Origin: Berberis thunbergii
Taxonomy: Eukaryota > Streptophyta > Magnoliopsida > Ranunculales > Berberidaceae
Assembly: GCA_003290165.1 (NCBI GenBank)
Contig: QNQO01009206.1
Coordinates: 124,001-188,000 of the forward strand
Length of the DNA: 64,000 bases
Direction: 5' to 3'
Position 1 is the first letter of the stretch. Each line of letters begins with the position of its first letter. A model generated the notes under the pieces. That model was given only the letters and a program-made list of their open reading frames with translations, had not been told where the DNA came from and did no database searches. Shown piece after piece: positions 1 through 12,251 of this stretch. Position numbers and translations under genes: made by a program.

Positions 1-1388
1 AGTTACTCTAGTATATTCTAAAGCATGAACACTACGCAAGAGTTCAAGTCGAAAGACACTTTTGTTTATGCACAATCTTATATGTTACAGATTGCTCGAT
101 GAAAATTGTTTTTTTCAATCCAAGTGGAGGATTGTCAATTTGTTTTAAAAATCCAAGTGGGGGATTGTTGGAACATATGTGGGTTTTTAAAATAAAAAAT
201 TCTGATGAGTGGAGGATGATGAGTGGAGTGATGGCTCCATGATAAATGCAATATAAAACTCAGCAGTGCAGTGGGCGGCTCCCTGTTTTGTTCCGCGAAT
301 CCCGCCATGTTTTCAGCCATTTCTGCTCCCTGTTTTGTTTTGCTTTCATTCTATTTATACATCTAAAATCAGAGCTTGTAAAAGACAGAAGAAGAACAAT
401 GAAACAGAGAGAAACATTGTGAGTCTCTTCCTGTTCTTGAAACGAAAAAAACAGAGTGATTGTTTCTTCTTCAAATCTGTTTTTAGTTAATCTTGCTTCT
501 TCCAGTTCTTGCATCTTCAAAACAGAGCAGCAGTTTTGATTCTTTTCAAAACGAAAAACAGAGTATATGTCATCTTCTTCTTCTTCCAGTTTTTGAACCT
601 GCAAAATAGAGAGCATGAACAGAGTCTTGAACAACTGAAACAGTTCTTCACGTTTCAGTTCTTGATAGCAACAGAGCTGAAAGAAGTTAGATCTTGTCTT
701 CCAACCAGTTCTTGCTAAAGCAGTCTTGAGATCTTCTTCTTCTTCCAGTTTTGAACAGTTTTGAATTTGCAATTCAGAAACAGTAATTGCGTTTTTGCAA
801 AACAGAAACAGTTACTGCGTTTTTGCAAAACAGTAGTGCATCCAGAACGTGTTTTGAAAAACAGTGTTTCTGTTTTGCCGATTTATGATTCCGAGCAAAT
901 AAGATGAGGGTGAATAGTATACCGTTCAATTATTGTGCATTTTTGAACGAGACAGAGAAGATTCTGGGCTGTTTTATCCTGGGGACGGCGGGGCTATGAA
1001 ACTGCTAGCACAATCTTGGGCAGAGCCGCGAAACGTCTTAAAGAGAGCGACCTAGTTCGCGACTCAACCCAAGAAATACTGGTATTAACTATTTATTGGA
1101 TTTCTTTACAGCGTTGAATCTTATACAGCAGTTACGACAAACAGGTATGTTACGTATGAATTTAATTCATAGATTACATTTGTTTGTCAAAGTATGTATG
1201 CTTACATGAGTATGCTTATGTGCATTTGATATTGATCATATGCTTAATGTTTGGATGAAAATATGCTTTATAATTGCATATTGGAATTATCTTGAGTAGA
1301 ACATCCTATACATAATGCTAGCAAACTACTTAGAAATATCTTACTGTGACATTATATGTGCTGATCCATGTAAATTGTCCCAACAACA
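1..1388 (+). mobile_element. 3' end of a Ty1-Copia element with its 3' LTR
   Basis: Two purine-rich tracts (AAGTGGAGGATTG near 123 and AAGTGGGGGATTG near 154) look like a duplicated polypurine tract. They are followed at 166 by an LTR-like start, TGTTGGAACATATG. A plausible LTR end, CCAACA, lies near 1388, but no second LTR is in the window, so the right boundary is inferred. The LTR holds CT- and AG-rich repeats (about 400-880) and a stem-like GGGACGGCGGGGC block near 981. No coding domain is visible in the first 165 bases. It sits upstream of the BBX gene, where that gene's first intron would be. Confidence 0.6.
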
Positions 1389-3022
1389 TCTAGTTACTCG
1401 ACTATTCTATGTTGTATCCAGTGTAATTAGTGTTTTGGGTTGATTGTGAATCCGAATAGAGTCCGAGATGTTGGATTTTCTTGGTTCATTCGAGACCCTA
1501 AGAGTGGACAGTGGTAGCATTAAGGTATTTGGATTAAGAAGGCTATTTTGAAATTTTGAGGTGAATAACGACATCTGTGGATTATTTTTTTTATTCGTTT
1601 GAAGTGTGTGTCACCCGTTGGTGTACTGGACTGAATAAATTTTGAAATCTGTTGTTAAGAGTAAAACTCATGTGACATTTGTTTTTTGGAGAAATATGGA
1701 ATACTTGGGAGATGCGGGGTTCATAGAAATGTGTATTGTGGGACTGTCCAAAATAATCGTTTGGTATTTGCAACATTTCCTAGTTTCTTGTGAGTTTTGA
1801 TCTTAGGGACGAGATCCTTTTGAGGTGTGTATAATATGAAACCTTGTTGGTTTTCTTCATTTTCTGTTGAATTTATTTATCTTCATGTGTTGGTCATTTT
1901 GTGTTTTTGGTTGATTCATTTGAGGACATTTGGCAAATTTGGATTTAGACGAGTAGTGGGGCTTACGTTTGGCTAGCAAACCATTGTGGAGCTCATATGG
2001 GCAAGTACATGTTTATTAGGCGTTTTCAAATGTATAAAACTATTTTAATTATTTTAATTTTGATTGGTTTTAAATTGGCATTTTACGCTCAATTTTCTAT
2101 TTTAAATGACGACGGGTCGATACGCACATTTAAACCTCCTCAAGGGAAGTTTCTCTCAACTTCTATTAGGTTATGGTATTCTCGTTTCTTCTTCTATAGG
2201 CGGTGGTGAGGGAAAACAAAAATAATAGAACAACAACAGATCATTCAGGGTGGGTTCATCGAGAGGGAGTTTTGGACAGTCAGGGATATTTGAAATAAGT
2301 GGAAACATGTGAGTATGATCTGTATTTTAGTATGAATGTGTAGAGAATGAGTGGAAAGTGTACCCTATCCAATCTCTTCATAGAAGTCCAGATGTGCACA
2401 TGATTGTGGACGAGTTCCAATCCTAAGATCTAAAGATGATCTTTCTGAAAAACAATCTTAGGGATGCGAAGAGAGTTCTACAAGATGAAAGCATGGTGAT
2501 CTAAAGATGGGTATAACTTACCTGGATGCTTAATTAACTAGGTTTTGAAGGTTTGGAGGGCTAGAGTTGTTAGGCCCTCCTTGCTGTTCATTGGGTGTGG
2601 GTATCCCGCCATTGGGTTTCATTTATTTTAATTTATATGGGTGGGGTCCCCTTAACCCAAAACTTGCTTTGTTTGAAATAAATGTGTGAGAAATTAACTC
2701 CATCAAGGATGAGGGACCACCCAAAGTTGCTTTTAATCAGCCGCAGAAGTATGGGTTCAAATGTACTGAAGTACCCCCCACCCCACAAAAAAAAAACAAT
2801 TAAATGCGATTCTCAGGGAGCAATTAATCCTTGTTCAGGAAAACTGAGTTATGTATGCCTTTTTTACTGGTTATCGGAAGATATCTGATCCAAGTCTTCA
2901 TTTTATGGAGCTGTGATTTTCCATATTTTTTATTTTGTAAGTAGCGTTTATTTGCAAAATCCTTAGCATTTTTATTTTGCAAGTGGCTTCTCTTATTTAC
3001 TCAAGTGAGTTTGCACTGGCAG
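1389..3022 (+). other. Probable intron 1 of the BBX gene, no recognisable exon
   Basis: About 1.6 kb between the Copia LTR and the first visible BBX exon. I searched by eye for a first B-box exon (a CxxC start encoding something like C-D-A-C) and found none. Short open frames here show no recognisable domain. The stretch ends in an acceptor, TGGCAG, at 3022. Confidence 0.4.
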
Positions 3023-3884
3023 GTCCACATGTGTAACAAGCTTGCAAGCCGACATGTTCGTGTTGGCCTTGCTGATCCCAACGATGTTCCTCGGTGTGAT
3101 ATATGCGAAAATGCACCTGGTATGCAGTTTCTCTTCTGACTCAGATGCATGTCTCCTCGTTTGTTAAAGAGACCAACCTCTACTTTTCCTTGGAAATCTT
3201 TTGTAGCTTTCTTTTATTGTGAGATAGATGGTAGCTCCCTTTGCTTGCAATGTGATATGATTGTCCATGTTGGGGGTAAAAGGACACATGGAAGATATCT
3301 TGTATTAAGGCAGAGAGCTCAGGTTTGTTGTAGATAGTACTTGGTTAATTTGATTTGATAATGACGAAAGAGGGTCTCTAAGGATTAATCTATTCAGTGC
3401 ATTATGCTATTGCTGTAGTTTCCAGGGGATAGACCGGGCCCTCCCGAGGACGTAGCCTTACAACCCAATGATGCAGGTGCAGTTAAAAGGGCACGAAGTC
3501 AACCACCAAAATTTGCAACAAGAGAAAATAATGTGCAAAACCATTGGATCTCGCCTGTTCCGACATTAGATACCAAAAGTGATGACAACGACAGAGTAGA
3601 CACCAACAAGATTGATCTGAATACGAGACCAAATTGGTTACCTGGGCAAGCTTCAAATGAGCAGGTATGTGATGTGTTTTGTTTGTTTGTCTTGGAATGG
3701 ACTTCATGCAAAATAAAATCCTTTTATTTATTTATTTATTTATTTATTTTTATTTTTAATGTAACATTATTCTGATACTGTGCATATTGAGTTTTCTTGT
3801 TTATACATGTTGCAGGGGATGGACAGCAATAATCATGAATCTGCAAGTGTTGTTCCAGTGGGATCTTTCCGAAGAGAGCGATAA
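3023..3884 (+). CDS. BBX19: Double B-box zinc-finger protein, BBX19-like (first exon missing)
   Basis: Visible exons are 3023-3119, 3207-3322, 3419-3664 and 3816-3884 (TAA), all with GT-AG borders and one continuous frame. They encode about 175 residues. The first visible exon opens with the end of B-box 1 ([16 protein letters not shown]). Next come B-box 2 with its zinc ligands ([20 protein letters not shown], then CLQCD and VHVGGKRTH) and a FPGDRPG linker. The C terminus reads [11 protein letters not shown]. This order and the C-terminal motif match Arabidopsis BBX18/BBX19 (DBB1a/b), nuclear transcription cofactors in photomorphogenesis and flowering. Family members start about 34 residues earlier with the first half of B-box 1. 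That exon is not in this window, so the gene either continues to the left past the Copia LTR or has lost it. BBX18 is the main alternative name. Confidence 0.85.
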
Positions 3885-5924
3885 GTGAAAAAAAGGTACT
3901 ATTTTAATGCAAGCTTCATGTTGCAAATATCCACCATTTTTAGTCTGTTGGCGGACAATTGTGATCATTAACTTTTTTTTAGCAAAAAGGTTATTTATCA
4001 ACGAACACGAGTTGTTCAGACTGACTTGCAAAGCGTGGGAACCCATATTGGCAATGCATGGCAATCCTAGTTGAAAATCAACTCTCAAATTGCTAAGGGA
4101 CGCATAGCAAATATTGTACAACATAAGGCTCGAATTCTCGACACTGAAATGTTTATGTCAAACCATTGATGAATGTAAAAACTGTGATCTTTGTTTTTTT
4201 TTTTTTTGAATATTCATGAAAAATCCATGGTGCAAAAGTCTTCGATGGTTGAACTCTAGTTACTTATCAATGCACAATTGCATACAAAAATCTTCTTTGG
4301 TAACATAATACTAGTGCACATACATCTAAGTAACTGGCTCAGACACTGAACTGCTGAATCTGTACATGGCTGTCATCGTCTTCCTACTTATATGTGTGTG
4401 ATCCTAGTTAACTTGCCTGTCTGAAGGGCGATATATACAGGCTCCAAGCTGCCCCCATGAATGCTGATGGATTCCATTGGCATGTCATTACATGGATAAA
4501 AATACGGGTTAGAAGCCTTTGTCGCCTGTGTAAAACCAGCTTTCTGCAGCGATCTTACCATGTAGGTGAATAAAATTAGGTTTGGCTAATATTTGGATGA
4601 ACTTGCCTGTTTACCCATAGTCGCAAAATAGCCGAGATACATGTTACTACCATAAAAGGGATACCTTTCGAGCTGTTGGTGAAAATATAGTTTTAGGTGA
4701 AAACACATCAACCAAAGCTCTTTAGAAGGATCTGAGAGTCCAATAGTGTCCTCTTTACTTAATAGGAACAAACATTATCCAAATAACATCTTATGTCATA
4801 CTATATTTTTTAAATAAAATGCATAGATAAGAATGATTAGGTTTTGTTCAGAGTGTAATATTATTACATTGGCACAATCATTGCAACTGTCAGAGAGCTT
4901 AAAACGTAATATAATGAGAAGTCAGTGTGTTAGAATTTACTTGTACATGCTTTGTTGTTCCTTACCATTTTGATCTCTGTGTTATGTCCTTTATGTTTCT
5001 TATATATATACCAAGATTTGAAATGCTAATTACTTTTTAGATTGCTCTAGATACTGTGATATTAGAGAAATTTGAAAGATTTCAAAGACACTTCGGGGTT
5101 TCTAATATTTTATCGACACATTTTATAGTCTGATGAATCGACTGGCTACCAACTCTAACCCTAACATAATGACTGATGAGTGATAACTCTATAGGTGTTG
5201 AACAAGTTTTGTGTTTAGGTTTCTATAACAAGCAAGATGGCTATATCGCCATCCAGGGGTATTAAAAAACCATAATGTATGGCACGCATCTTTATTTTCT
5301 AAGACTATTTATCTTAAAATCTATAATGGATCCTGCTGACATGATATGCACGTTGCGGTTGCAGGTTATAATTTGAAGTCAAGTGTGAGGTACGGAGATT
5401 GAGATGTTAGTCATTGTTAATACAGCCAATTAATTTGTTGAGACCCAAAATATGTCGAAAATTTCTTTTGGTTGGTAAGGTTTGTGTGCATTGACATCAC
5501 TCTTGCAGTTAGTTTAATTGCATAAATTCATGTTTATTGAACTCGTTTTTGTTTAAAAAAGGAGGACTGGGATTTGGCTCTCATATTTAAATGCCCAAGT
5601 TGCATGAAAATGACCTATAAATCGATTCCGTTGCACTGTTTGATCCCATTTTTGCAATTCTCTAATCTGCTTCCATTTCATGCTTCATGTCTCCCCTGAT
5701 ATAAAACAATGTCAAGAATCTGTTTATTAGATCTGGTGGTGAATTTGTATCTGATTTCTATATTGTATACTGAAGGATCAACGTTTATGTGGAATCTCAG
5801 ATTTTTATCTTGAAGTTTTTAGATATTTGGATTTGTAAAAATCTGATTTGCTGTTTCGGTTTGTTAAGTATAGAATTTGAGATGAACTGAGTTTTTTTTT
5901 TTTTTTTTTTAGTGTGCTTTTATG
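3885..5924. other. BBX 3' UTR and intergenic region
   Basis: About 2 kb after the BBX stop. The first 250 bases or so are probably 3' UTR. A (TTTA)n run at 3721-3750 lies in the preceding intron, and a T tract lies at 4193-4208. I see no gene or RNA gene in the rest. Confidence 0.4.
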
Positions 5925-6057
5925 AGGCCACTCATGCTCTTTATTAGTTTTTTTTTTTTTTTGCCCGAATAAGGTCCATTTCATTTTTTTTTGATAATAA
6001 AATGGTCCTTATTCTGGCAAAAAAAAAAAAAAAACTAATAAAGAGCTTGAGTGGCCT
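5925..6057. repeat. Small foldback element with T/A-tract arms
   Basis: A 133-bp inverted repeat. The left arm AGGCCACTCATGCTCTTTAT pairs with the right arm ending in AAGAGCTTGAGTGGCCT. The arms continue through a T tract matched by an A tract, and then AATAAGGTCCATTT matched by AAATGGTCCTTATT. Only about 15 bases are left as a loop. No clear target duplication is visible, so the element class is unknown. Confidence 0.7.
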
Positions 6058-6596
6058 TCAATGGTGGTTGAGCTGTCCTTGACCCACACCATGTGAGGGG
6101 GTTATTAAACCCTAGCAGGGCACCACTTTCCCATTCTTGATCATCCTCTCATAGTAGGTATTGTGAGATTTTTGGTTTGAAATTTGAAGCTCATTTGCCA
6201 TATTTTCCACCTCACTAATCATACTTCTTGAACCCCCTAGAGATATTAATTATGATGTAATATCATTTATACAAGTTAATCATCATGCTTAGGTCAATCT
6301 TTTTCAGGTTGATTAGGATTGAGTGTACCATGTATGTTACTGAGCAGGATGGTTCATCAACCCTATTAAAAAGATTGTTGTTCAAGTCTAGTTTAGAATA
6401 TTTGAGAAATAATAATTACAATGTGTTAGGTGAATGTGTGTGTGTAACTGTGTATGCTGAGTTTTAGGTAGGCAAGTATATGCTATATCATGTTTGAAAA
6501 TTTCCTGGTATTTTTAGAGCAATTTGTGTCAATTTTCACAATTTAGATCCTCAGACAGTTTTGGGTTTATTAATTTAACTTGTTTTCAATTTGGTC

Positions 6597-6900
6597 TTTT
6601 TTTTTTTTTTTTTTTTTTTGGCCAAACACGAAGATTTTATTAAAGATAAGAAAAGGGTAACCATTCCTAGATCAAAGAATGCCGAGACACCATGAAGGTG
6701 TAAAAAACAAGTCGCTGAAAAGATTACAACTCGAACTCATCCTTTACAATAATTTTCTAATCTCGATAAAGATAGATTGCTTCGCTTTTAAAAAAAATTC
6801 ACATATTTCTTTTTTCTGCATGCATCACGTGAGGAATCATATGTCATAACCACTTCCAACCTTGGGATGGATTAGCTTGAGACTACCAACTTAGCCAATT
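6597..6900 (-). mobile_element. Probable LINE 3' end (poly-A tail on the minus strand)
   Basis: A run of about 23 T at 6597-6619 is followed by GGCCAAACACGAAGATTTTATT. Read on the minus strand this is a 3' UTR-like segment with AATAAAATCTT and then a long A tail, typical of plant LINE termini. The 5' limit of the fragment is uncertain and no coding domain remains. Confidence 0.45.
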
Positions 6901-8365
6901 CAAAAGAAAACTAAAACATCAAATTTAAATCAAATTCTGACAAAGAAACTTTTCTTAATAAATTTGGAGAATCTACAATGAAGCTATAACCGAAGGCAAC
7001 ATCAGTATTGATCCTCGAAGAATAACAAAAAACATCTTTTAGATAAGCAATGCTCTATGGTTAATTATGAATTAGGTTATTATTGGAATTATGTTACACA
7101 AAATTAATATGATTACAAGAATAAAATATCTACACTGGAAAATAATTTTGTAAAAGTATTGTGAGACAGTAGGTTGTTTATCCATAACTATACCCACATT
7201 AATTGTTATTAATGACATGTAAAATGTATGCTCTATAATAAATAGAAAACATATTAATTATATATAACTTACCAACCTTAGTGAAATAAAAGATAAGGAC
7301 TAGCAAAGATGATGTGTTAAAACAATCTTTGAATAGATAATGGGGGTAGCACCCATGAATGACTTTCTTGGTTTTTATTCAAGAACCAAAATTTAATCAA
7401 CAAGTTATATATATATATATTAGTTCATGTTAACACTCTTTATATACCATGCTAAGCACGCAAATATGACTGATTATATGACTTGTAATTAGGTTTATTT
7501 GAGTATCAACATTTCTAGAACAACCTTTTAGCTATATTTTTACGACAAAGAAACGTGACACTAGTAATTTTTAATAAATTGTGAGACACATAAAATTCCA
7601 TAATAATATATCAGTCTCGAAAATGAAAAATAAAAAATAAAAAATTGTGGAGATGAAACAAAAAAATTGAATAATGTTATTTTGACATATATAATATCCT
7701 TTATAAAATATATATATATATATTCTAATTATATAAAATCAACTCCTATTTTCGTCAAATCCTATTTTGGATAGGAGCAGTTGACAATTGAATCCAAATT
7801 TTCCCATTAGACCGGACCCATTCCGTAGTGTTGATTTTTTTTTCTTCTTCTGATAAAAGCATATAACATATATTAATAAGAACGTTACAATAAAGTTGTC
7901 CTACTTCTATAGTTAAGTAATGAGCTTCAAAATTGAGGTCCTTAGAAATAAATTTACAAAACTAGGACTGTGAATAGTGAGGCGGCATTGAATACTACTA
8001 ATAGTGGCACGTCACATCCAATCCATGGCCGTCGAATGGGGGAGTGTTGATTGTATGGGATTAAGTACACCAAATAGCCATTGTCCATGGCGTCATGATC
8101 TCAAGAATTTATGTAGCTTAGTTTATTTATTATAATAAGAACACTATTATTATAAAATAATATAAAAATGACTAATCCTTCATTAAGAGCAAATCCAAAT
8201 AATACAACCATTAAAGTTGTCCATCAAAAGGGAGTAAAATTTTTCATGACTAGGATCCAACAAGTTATATAGCTACTGGATAAATCGAAAACGTGCAAGT
8301 AATAATGGTTGATAACTTGAAATATATGAGATTAATTAAAGATGCTGACTTTGCTGACTTATTTC
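6901..8365. other. AT-rich upstream region of the glyoxalase gene
   Basis: Very AT-rich intergenic DNA with short (TA)n runs near 7408-7421 and 7709-7723. I see no gene in it. Confidence 0.4.
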
Positions 8366-8493
8366 TTTATATAAACACACATAACTCTCATCTAGCAATA
8401 CTACTTGTTATTAGATATTGCATTTGTAAACCATAGAGATTAAACATTGCATTTATAAACCATAGAGAAGAGAGTATTAGAGACACACAGAGC
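8366..8493 (+). promoter_or_regulatory. Promoter TATA box and leader of the glyoxalase gene
   Basis: TTTATATAAAC at about 8367-8376 is a good plant TATA box, about 120 bases before the ATG at 8494. The leader contains an imperfect duplication of about 23 bases: ATTGCATTTGTAAACCATAG near 8419 and ATTGCATTTATAAACCATAG near 8448. Confidence 0.6.
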
Positions 8494-10258
8494 ATGGTGA
8501 TTACCCAAGAAGAGCCTCTGTCATCTTCCCTACCTTTGCTTTCCCTCAACCATGTATCCTATGTTTGCAAATCTGTCATGGTGTCTGCCAAATTCTATCA
8601 AGAAGTCCTTGGCTTTGTTCTCATCAGAAGACCTTCCTCTTTTCGATTCGAAGGTGCATGGTAAGTGTAGCTTTAAGTAATTAGCTTTTCGTTCCTTGAC
8701 AAGTTCAGTTTATGGTATTGGTGTGCTTTGAGATCTAAACTAATCGTTTTTTTTATATTAATAATAACAGGTTGTTCAACTATGGGATTGGGATACATTT
8801 GTTGCAGTGTAATTCGGTGAACGATGTCAAACAAAAGCCACAAGTGATTAACCCGAAAGATAATCACATATCATTCCAAGTAAGATCTTCCTCTGTTATA
8901 GGAAGGAAGATTAGGTTTCAGTAGATGTTATTGAGAATTGAGAAATGCTAGGAAATCATGTTTTGTAAACATGTTTTACAATCATGATGACGTGTCATGA
9001 TCTGGAAAGAATGATAAAATCTCTGAAGATTTTATTTGTATCTTAAAATTGTAAAAAACTCCTCTAACGATGCCACATCATCATAGTTACGAAACATGTT
9101 TACAAAACATGGTTTCCTAGCCTCACATCATTGAGGATTATATATGATCATTTTTTTTTCTTACATGCTATGGTTTTGATGTGGTCAGTGCACAGATATA
9201 GAGCTGGTGAAAAGAAAGCTTGAAAATATGGGAATGAAGTATGTAAGTGCAATAATTGAGGAAGGAGGAATATTGGTTGATCAGCTCTTCTTCCATGATC
9301 CAGATGGCTACATGATTGAAATATGCAACTGTGAGAATTTGCCTGTTCTCCCTCTCTCTGCATGCCCAATCAAGATGTCCTCATCTTACATGGATGCCAA
9401 TAAGAGTAAGTACAACTCATAAAACTTCCTTAATTAGGGTAAAACCAAGGAATGTAATTTTTTGAAATATGTCAAAATTTTATGAAATATTTTATATTTT
9501 GAAGTTACTGAAATCTCTTTCAAAATTCGTAATATTTTGAGAAAATAAATAAATATTTAAATATTTGTATATTTTAACATGTTATAATATTATTTTTAGT
9601 AACAAAAGTTTGTTATATGAGCGATTCTTATGTAATATATAGTCTGTATGACACTACGATTAATGTGAGATTTTTTATGTAGTATTAATTAAAATTAATG
9701 CATAACTATTGTTAAATTAAAAATCACAACTGAAATTTTAACGTATTTTCTACACAAAATGAAATATTTCTTAAAATCAAGAGATCAAAATTAATTCAGA
9801 AAACAAAATCACAATCCTTGGATATGACTTAAGGATAGAAATATAACAAAGAAAATAAGAAGAAAAAGAGGAAGAACAAGAACAACACCGACAACAATTA
9901 TAATAATAATTTATCCTTATTTTTATTACCTTCTACTGATACTATACTCTTGTTCTTAATTAGTATTACAAAAAATCTAGAGAGTCAAGCCCGTGCTATG
10001 CCAATTCAGTACCATCCATTATTCTAGAGATATTGGAAATGGGCAAATCTTTAGGATGATGGATGGTATTGGGCTGACACGGCTCTCTAGAAAAATTGTT
10101 AGTATTATTGATCAAATGGTGACAAGTTTTTTTTTTTTTTTGTTTAATGCACAGGAGCGCACCGATCTTTTCCTAACTTGAAGGCTGTTTGTCCCGTGGA
10201 TATGCAGAGCCGGATGATGGAAAACTTTCTTACAAACATGATTGATATAGCGATGTAA
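8494..10258 (+). CDS. Glyoxalase I / VOC superfamily protein
   Basis: Four exons: 8494-8660, 8771-8879, 9189-9405 and 10155-10258 (TAA). They splice in frame into 198 residues. The VOC fold shows an N-terminal strand SLNHVSYVC, then FYQEVLGFVLIRRP, a mid-domain DNHISFQ and the closing FHDPDGYMIEICNCENLP. Candidate metal ligands are the His in LNHVSY, the His in NHISF and the Glu in YMIEI. The C-terminal AHRSFPNLKAVCP tail is typical of the plant lactoylglutathione-lyase/glyoxalase I-like group (Arabidopsis At1g15380/At1g80160 type). The likely role is methylglyoxal detoxification in the cytosol, but some members of this group lack classical GLYI activity. Introns 2 and 3 each hold a MITE. Confidence 0.88.
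8947..9121. mobile_element. 175-bp foldback MITE in glyoxalase intron 2
   Basis: Terminal inverted repeats of about 30 bp with one mismatch: GCTAGGAAATCATGTTTTGT at the left, and the right end reads ACAAAACATGGTTTCCTAGC. The arms contain an inner palindrome, GTAAACATGTTTAC. A clear target duplication is not visible, so the superfamily is unassigned. Confidence 0.8.
9445..9821. mobile_element. hAT-like MITE, CCAAGGA family, in glyoxalase intron 3
   Basis: The left end CCAAGGAATGTAATTT and the right end AAATCACAATCCTTGG form terminal inverted repeats. The body is AT-rich. The same sequence recurs at 15903-16291 in the S28 peptidase gene, which shows it is a mobile family and not local intron sequence. 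The flanking 8-mers match only weakly here. Confidence 0.7.
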
Positions 10259-10408
10259 ATTGTAAAAATATTCAAGATTTATTTGGAATATGTGAAATGC
10301 ATTTTTCTATTTTCACTTTGGAATGTTGAAGTTAGAAAAAGTTGTAACAGAATTTGCCTGATTATTGGTGTAATTATAATATACAATGGACAGTGATTTC
10401 CACATTTA

Positions 10409-11193
10409 TGCTGTGTTTGTTTCACGAAAATTTATTTTTTGAAATAAATATTTCAAAAATTAAATTTTTTTACCGTTTGTTTCACTAAAAACTATAAATC
10501 TTTGGAAAAAATTTATTCCAAAAGAGACTCGTGGATGAAAAATCAACGTATCAACTTTTAATGGGATGTTGATTTTTCAAGATTTTCCTTCGTTTTTCAT
10601 TATTTCAACTCGTGAACCATCCTGCCACCACATACCATGATGGACCAACATCACCACCACCACCATCATAACACCATAATTACTACAATTGTTACGCAAC
10701 CACCACCTCTACCAACACCATAGTGCAATCACCAATGTCATCACCATAATACTACCATCACCACCATTGCCACCATCATTATCACCATCACAAGTTATGC
10801 CATGACGACGACCTCTGACAAAATATGACTAACACCTTGACACAACCACTATTGTCGCCACAACCACCACACCACCACCGTATCACAACCAATAAACCAC
10901 TACTAACACCAGCGTAGTACAATCACCACCATTACTATAACATAGCCACCCCCACCGCCTTCAATCCTCAACTTATATACGGCTCACCACCACCAACACC
11001 ACTATTGTTGTTACCACCATATCAACTATAAAATCAATCAACATCTACCCCATTGTTACGACAAGTAACCCAACAACCATAGCAAAAAACAAATATATTA
11101 TTTGAAAATTTATTTTCACGACACAACCAAACAACATGAAAATCTTAAAATTTTCTTCCTGAAATTATTATTTTCCGTGAAACAAACAAAGCC
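10409..11193. mobile_element. PIF/Harbinger-like MITE with an ACC-rich core
   Basis: The left end is TGCTGTGTTTGTTTCACG and the right end is CGTGAAACAAACAAAGCC, with TTA on both outer sides (10406-10408 and 11194-11196). A TTA target duplication is the signature of the PIF/Harbinger (Tourist-like) group. The centre (about 10620-11050) is a degenerate array of CAC/ACC triplets, unlike its AT-rich surroundings. No transposase frame is visible. It begins about 150 bases after the glyoxalase stop codon. Confidence 0.65.
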
Positions 11194-11196
11194 TTA

Positions 11197-12250
11197 TTTT
11201 ATAATTTAAGTTTTCAACTGGTTCATTAATTTAATAGGTTGAAATCTTTTATTAAAGATCACGTTTTGGAACTAATATGCCGATACCTAACTTTTCTATT
11301 TACAAACAGGTAGGTATAGAACTTTATTTAAAAGTTATTTGCACTTTTGGCCCCCAGTAGTTTATGAATATATCAATATGGGTGTCAAAATTTACGATAA
11401 TATTAGTCTAAACCTCAAAATGGACCAAAATCATCATCCAATAATGAGTACGTCTAGTAAGCCATGTTTGTCAGTATTTTTGACATTTTTTTAAATGTTT
11501 TTACATTTTTATCCATTTTCTTTAAAACACAACTACATGCACTATTTATAGAAGGGGTAAAAGTGTAAAAAAACCTAAAAATACCAATAAAAAGCTAGAA
11601 AAACAAGGCCGACTATAATTGTTATCCAATAATAAATATGAACTAGTCAAGATAGCAAATGAGAACCAAATACTCCTCAATTAATTGCACGATGAGTATC
11701 TCATTCCATCAGTGACAAGTTATGAGAGCCCAAATGATTCTCCAACACAATAAGGTCTCTCCGAACCTTTAAAAAAAATTGACGACTTTTATTGAAACAA
11801 AAAATGTGTTTTCCTTGTTGGAGAGTGTCATCCTTTAATTTATCGATCACTCGAGTTTACGACCATCGACCTCCGCCTTAATCAATCTTTGCATTGCCTA
11901 TACGAAATAGTACCAATTGTTTTACTCAGGATTTGAATTGATCTTCAAGCAAGAAAATTATTTTAGATTTTTCAGCACAAATGGCATTTTGGAAAACAAA
12001 GTTATTCGGCCCATGGAATGTAACAATGGATTACGGCCCATAAGTTGGCCCGTTTAGTCTTTGGTTCGTCATAGGACACTTGGCATCCAGTGTTAGGAAG
12101 AGTGAAAGTTAGGGTCAATTCTCAACCAACAAAGGAAGCGAATCACTTGTTTACTTCCAAGCTAAGTAAGGTATCGTTTTTTTTTTTTTTTTTTTTTTTA
12201 ATCAGAGTTTCAAATAAAATATAGTATATTTTGACCAGAAAAATTCTAGA
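11197..12250. other. Intergenic region, no gene seen
   Basis: AT-rich DNA with a T tract at 12178-12198. No open frame with a recognisable domain and no RNA gene. Confidence 0.4.
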
Positions 12251-12251
12251 T

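Noticed and set aside
260..772. A 170-codon minus-strand frame rich in Glu and Leu
   Set aside because: It overlaps CT/AG-rich repeats of the Copia LTR, and its Glu-rich composition is a by-product of TTC repeats. No domain.
10620..11050. A His/Pro/Thr-rich coding region
   Set aside because: The CAC/ACC array has no long open frame in any phase and lies within a MITE.
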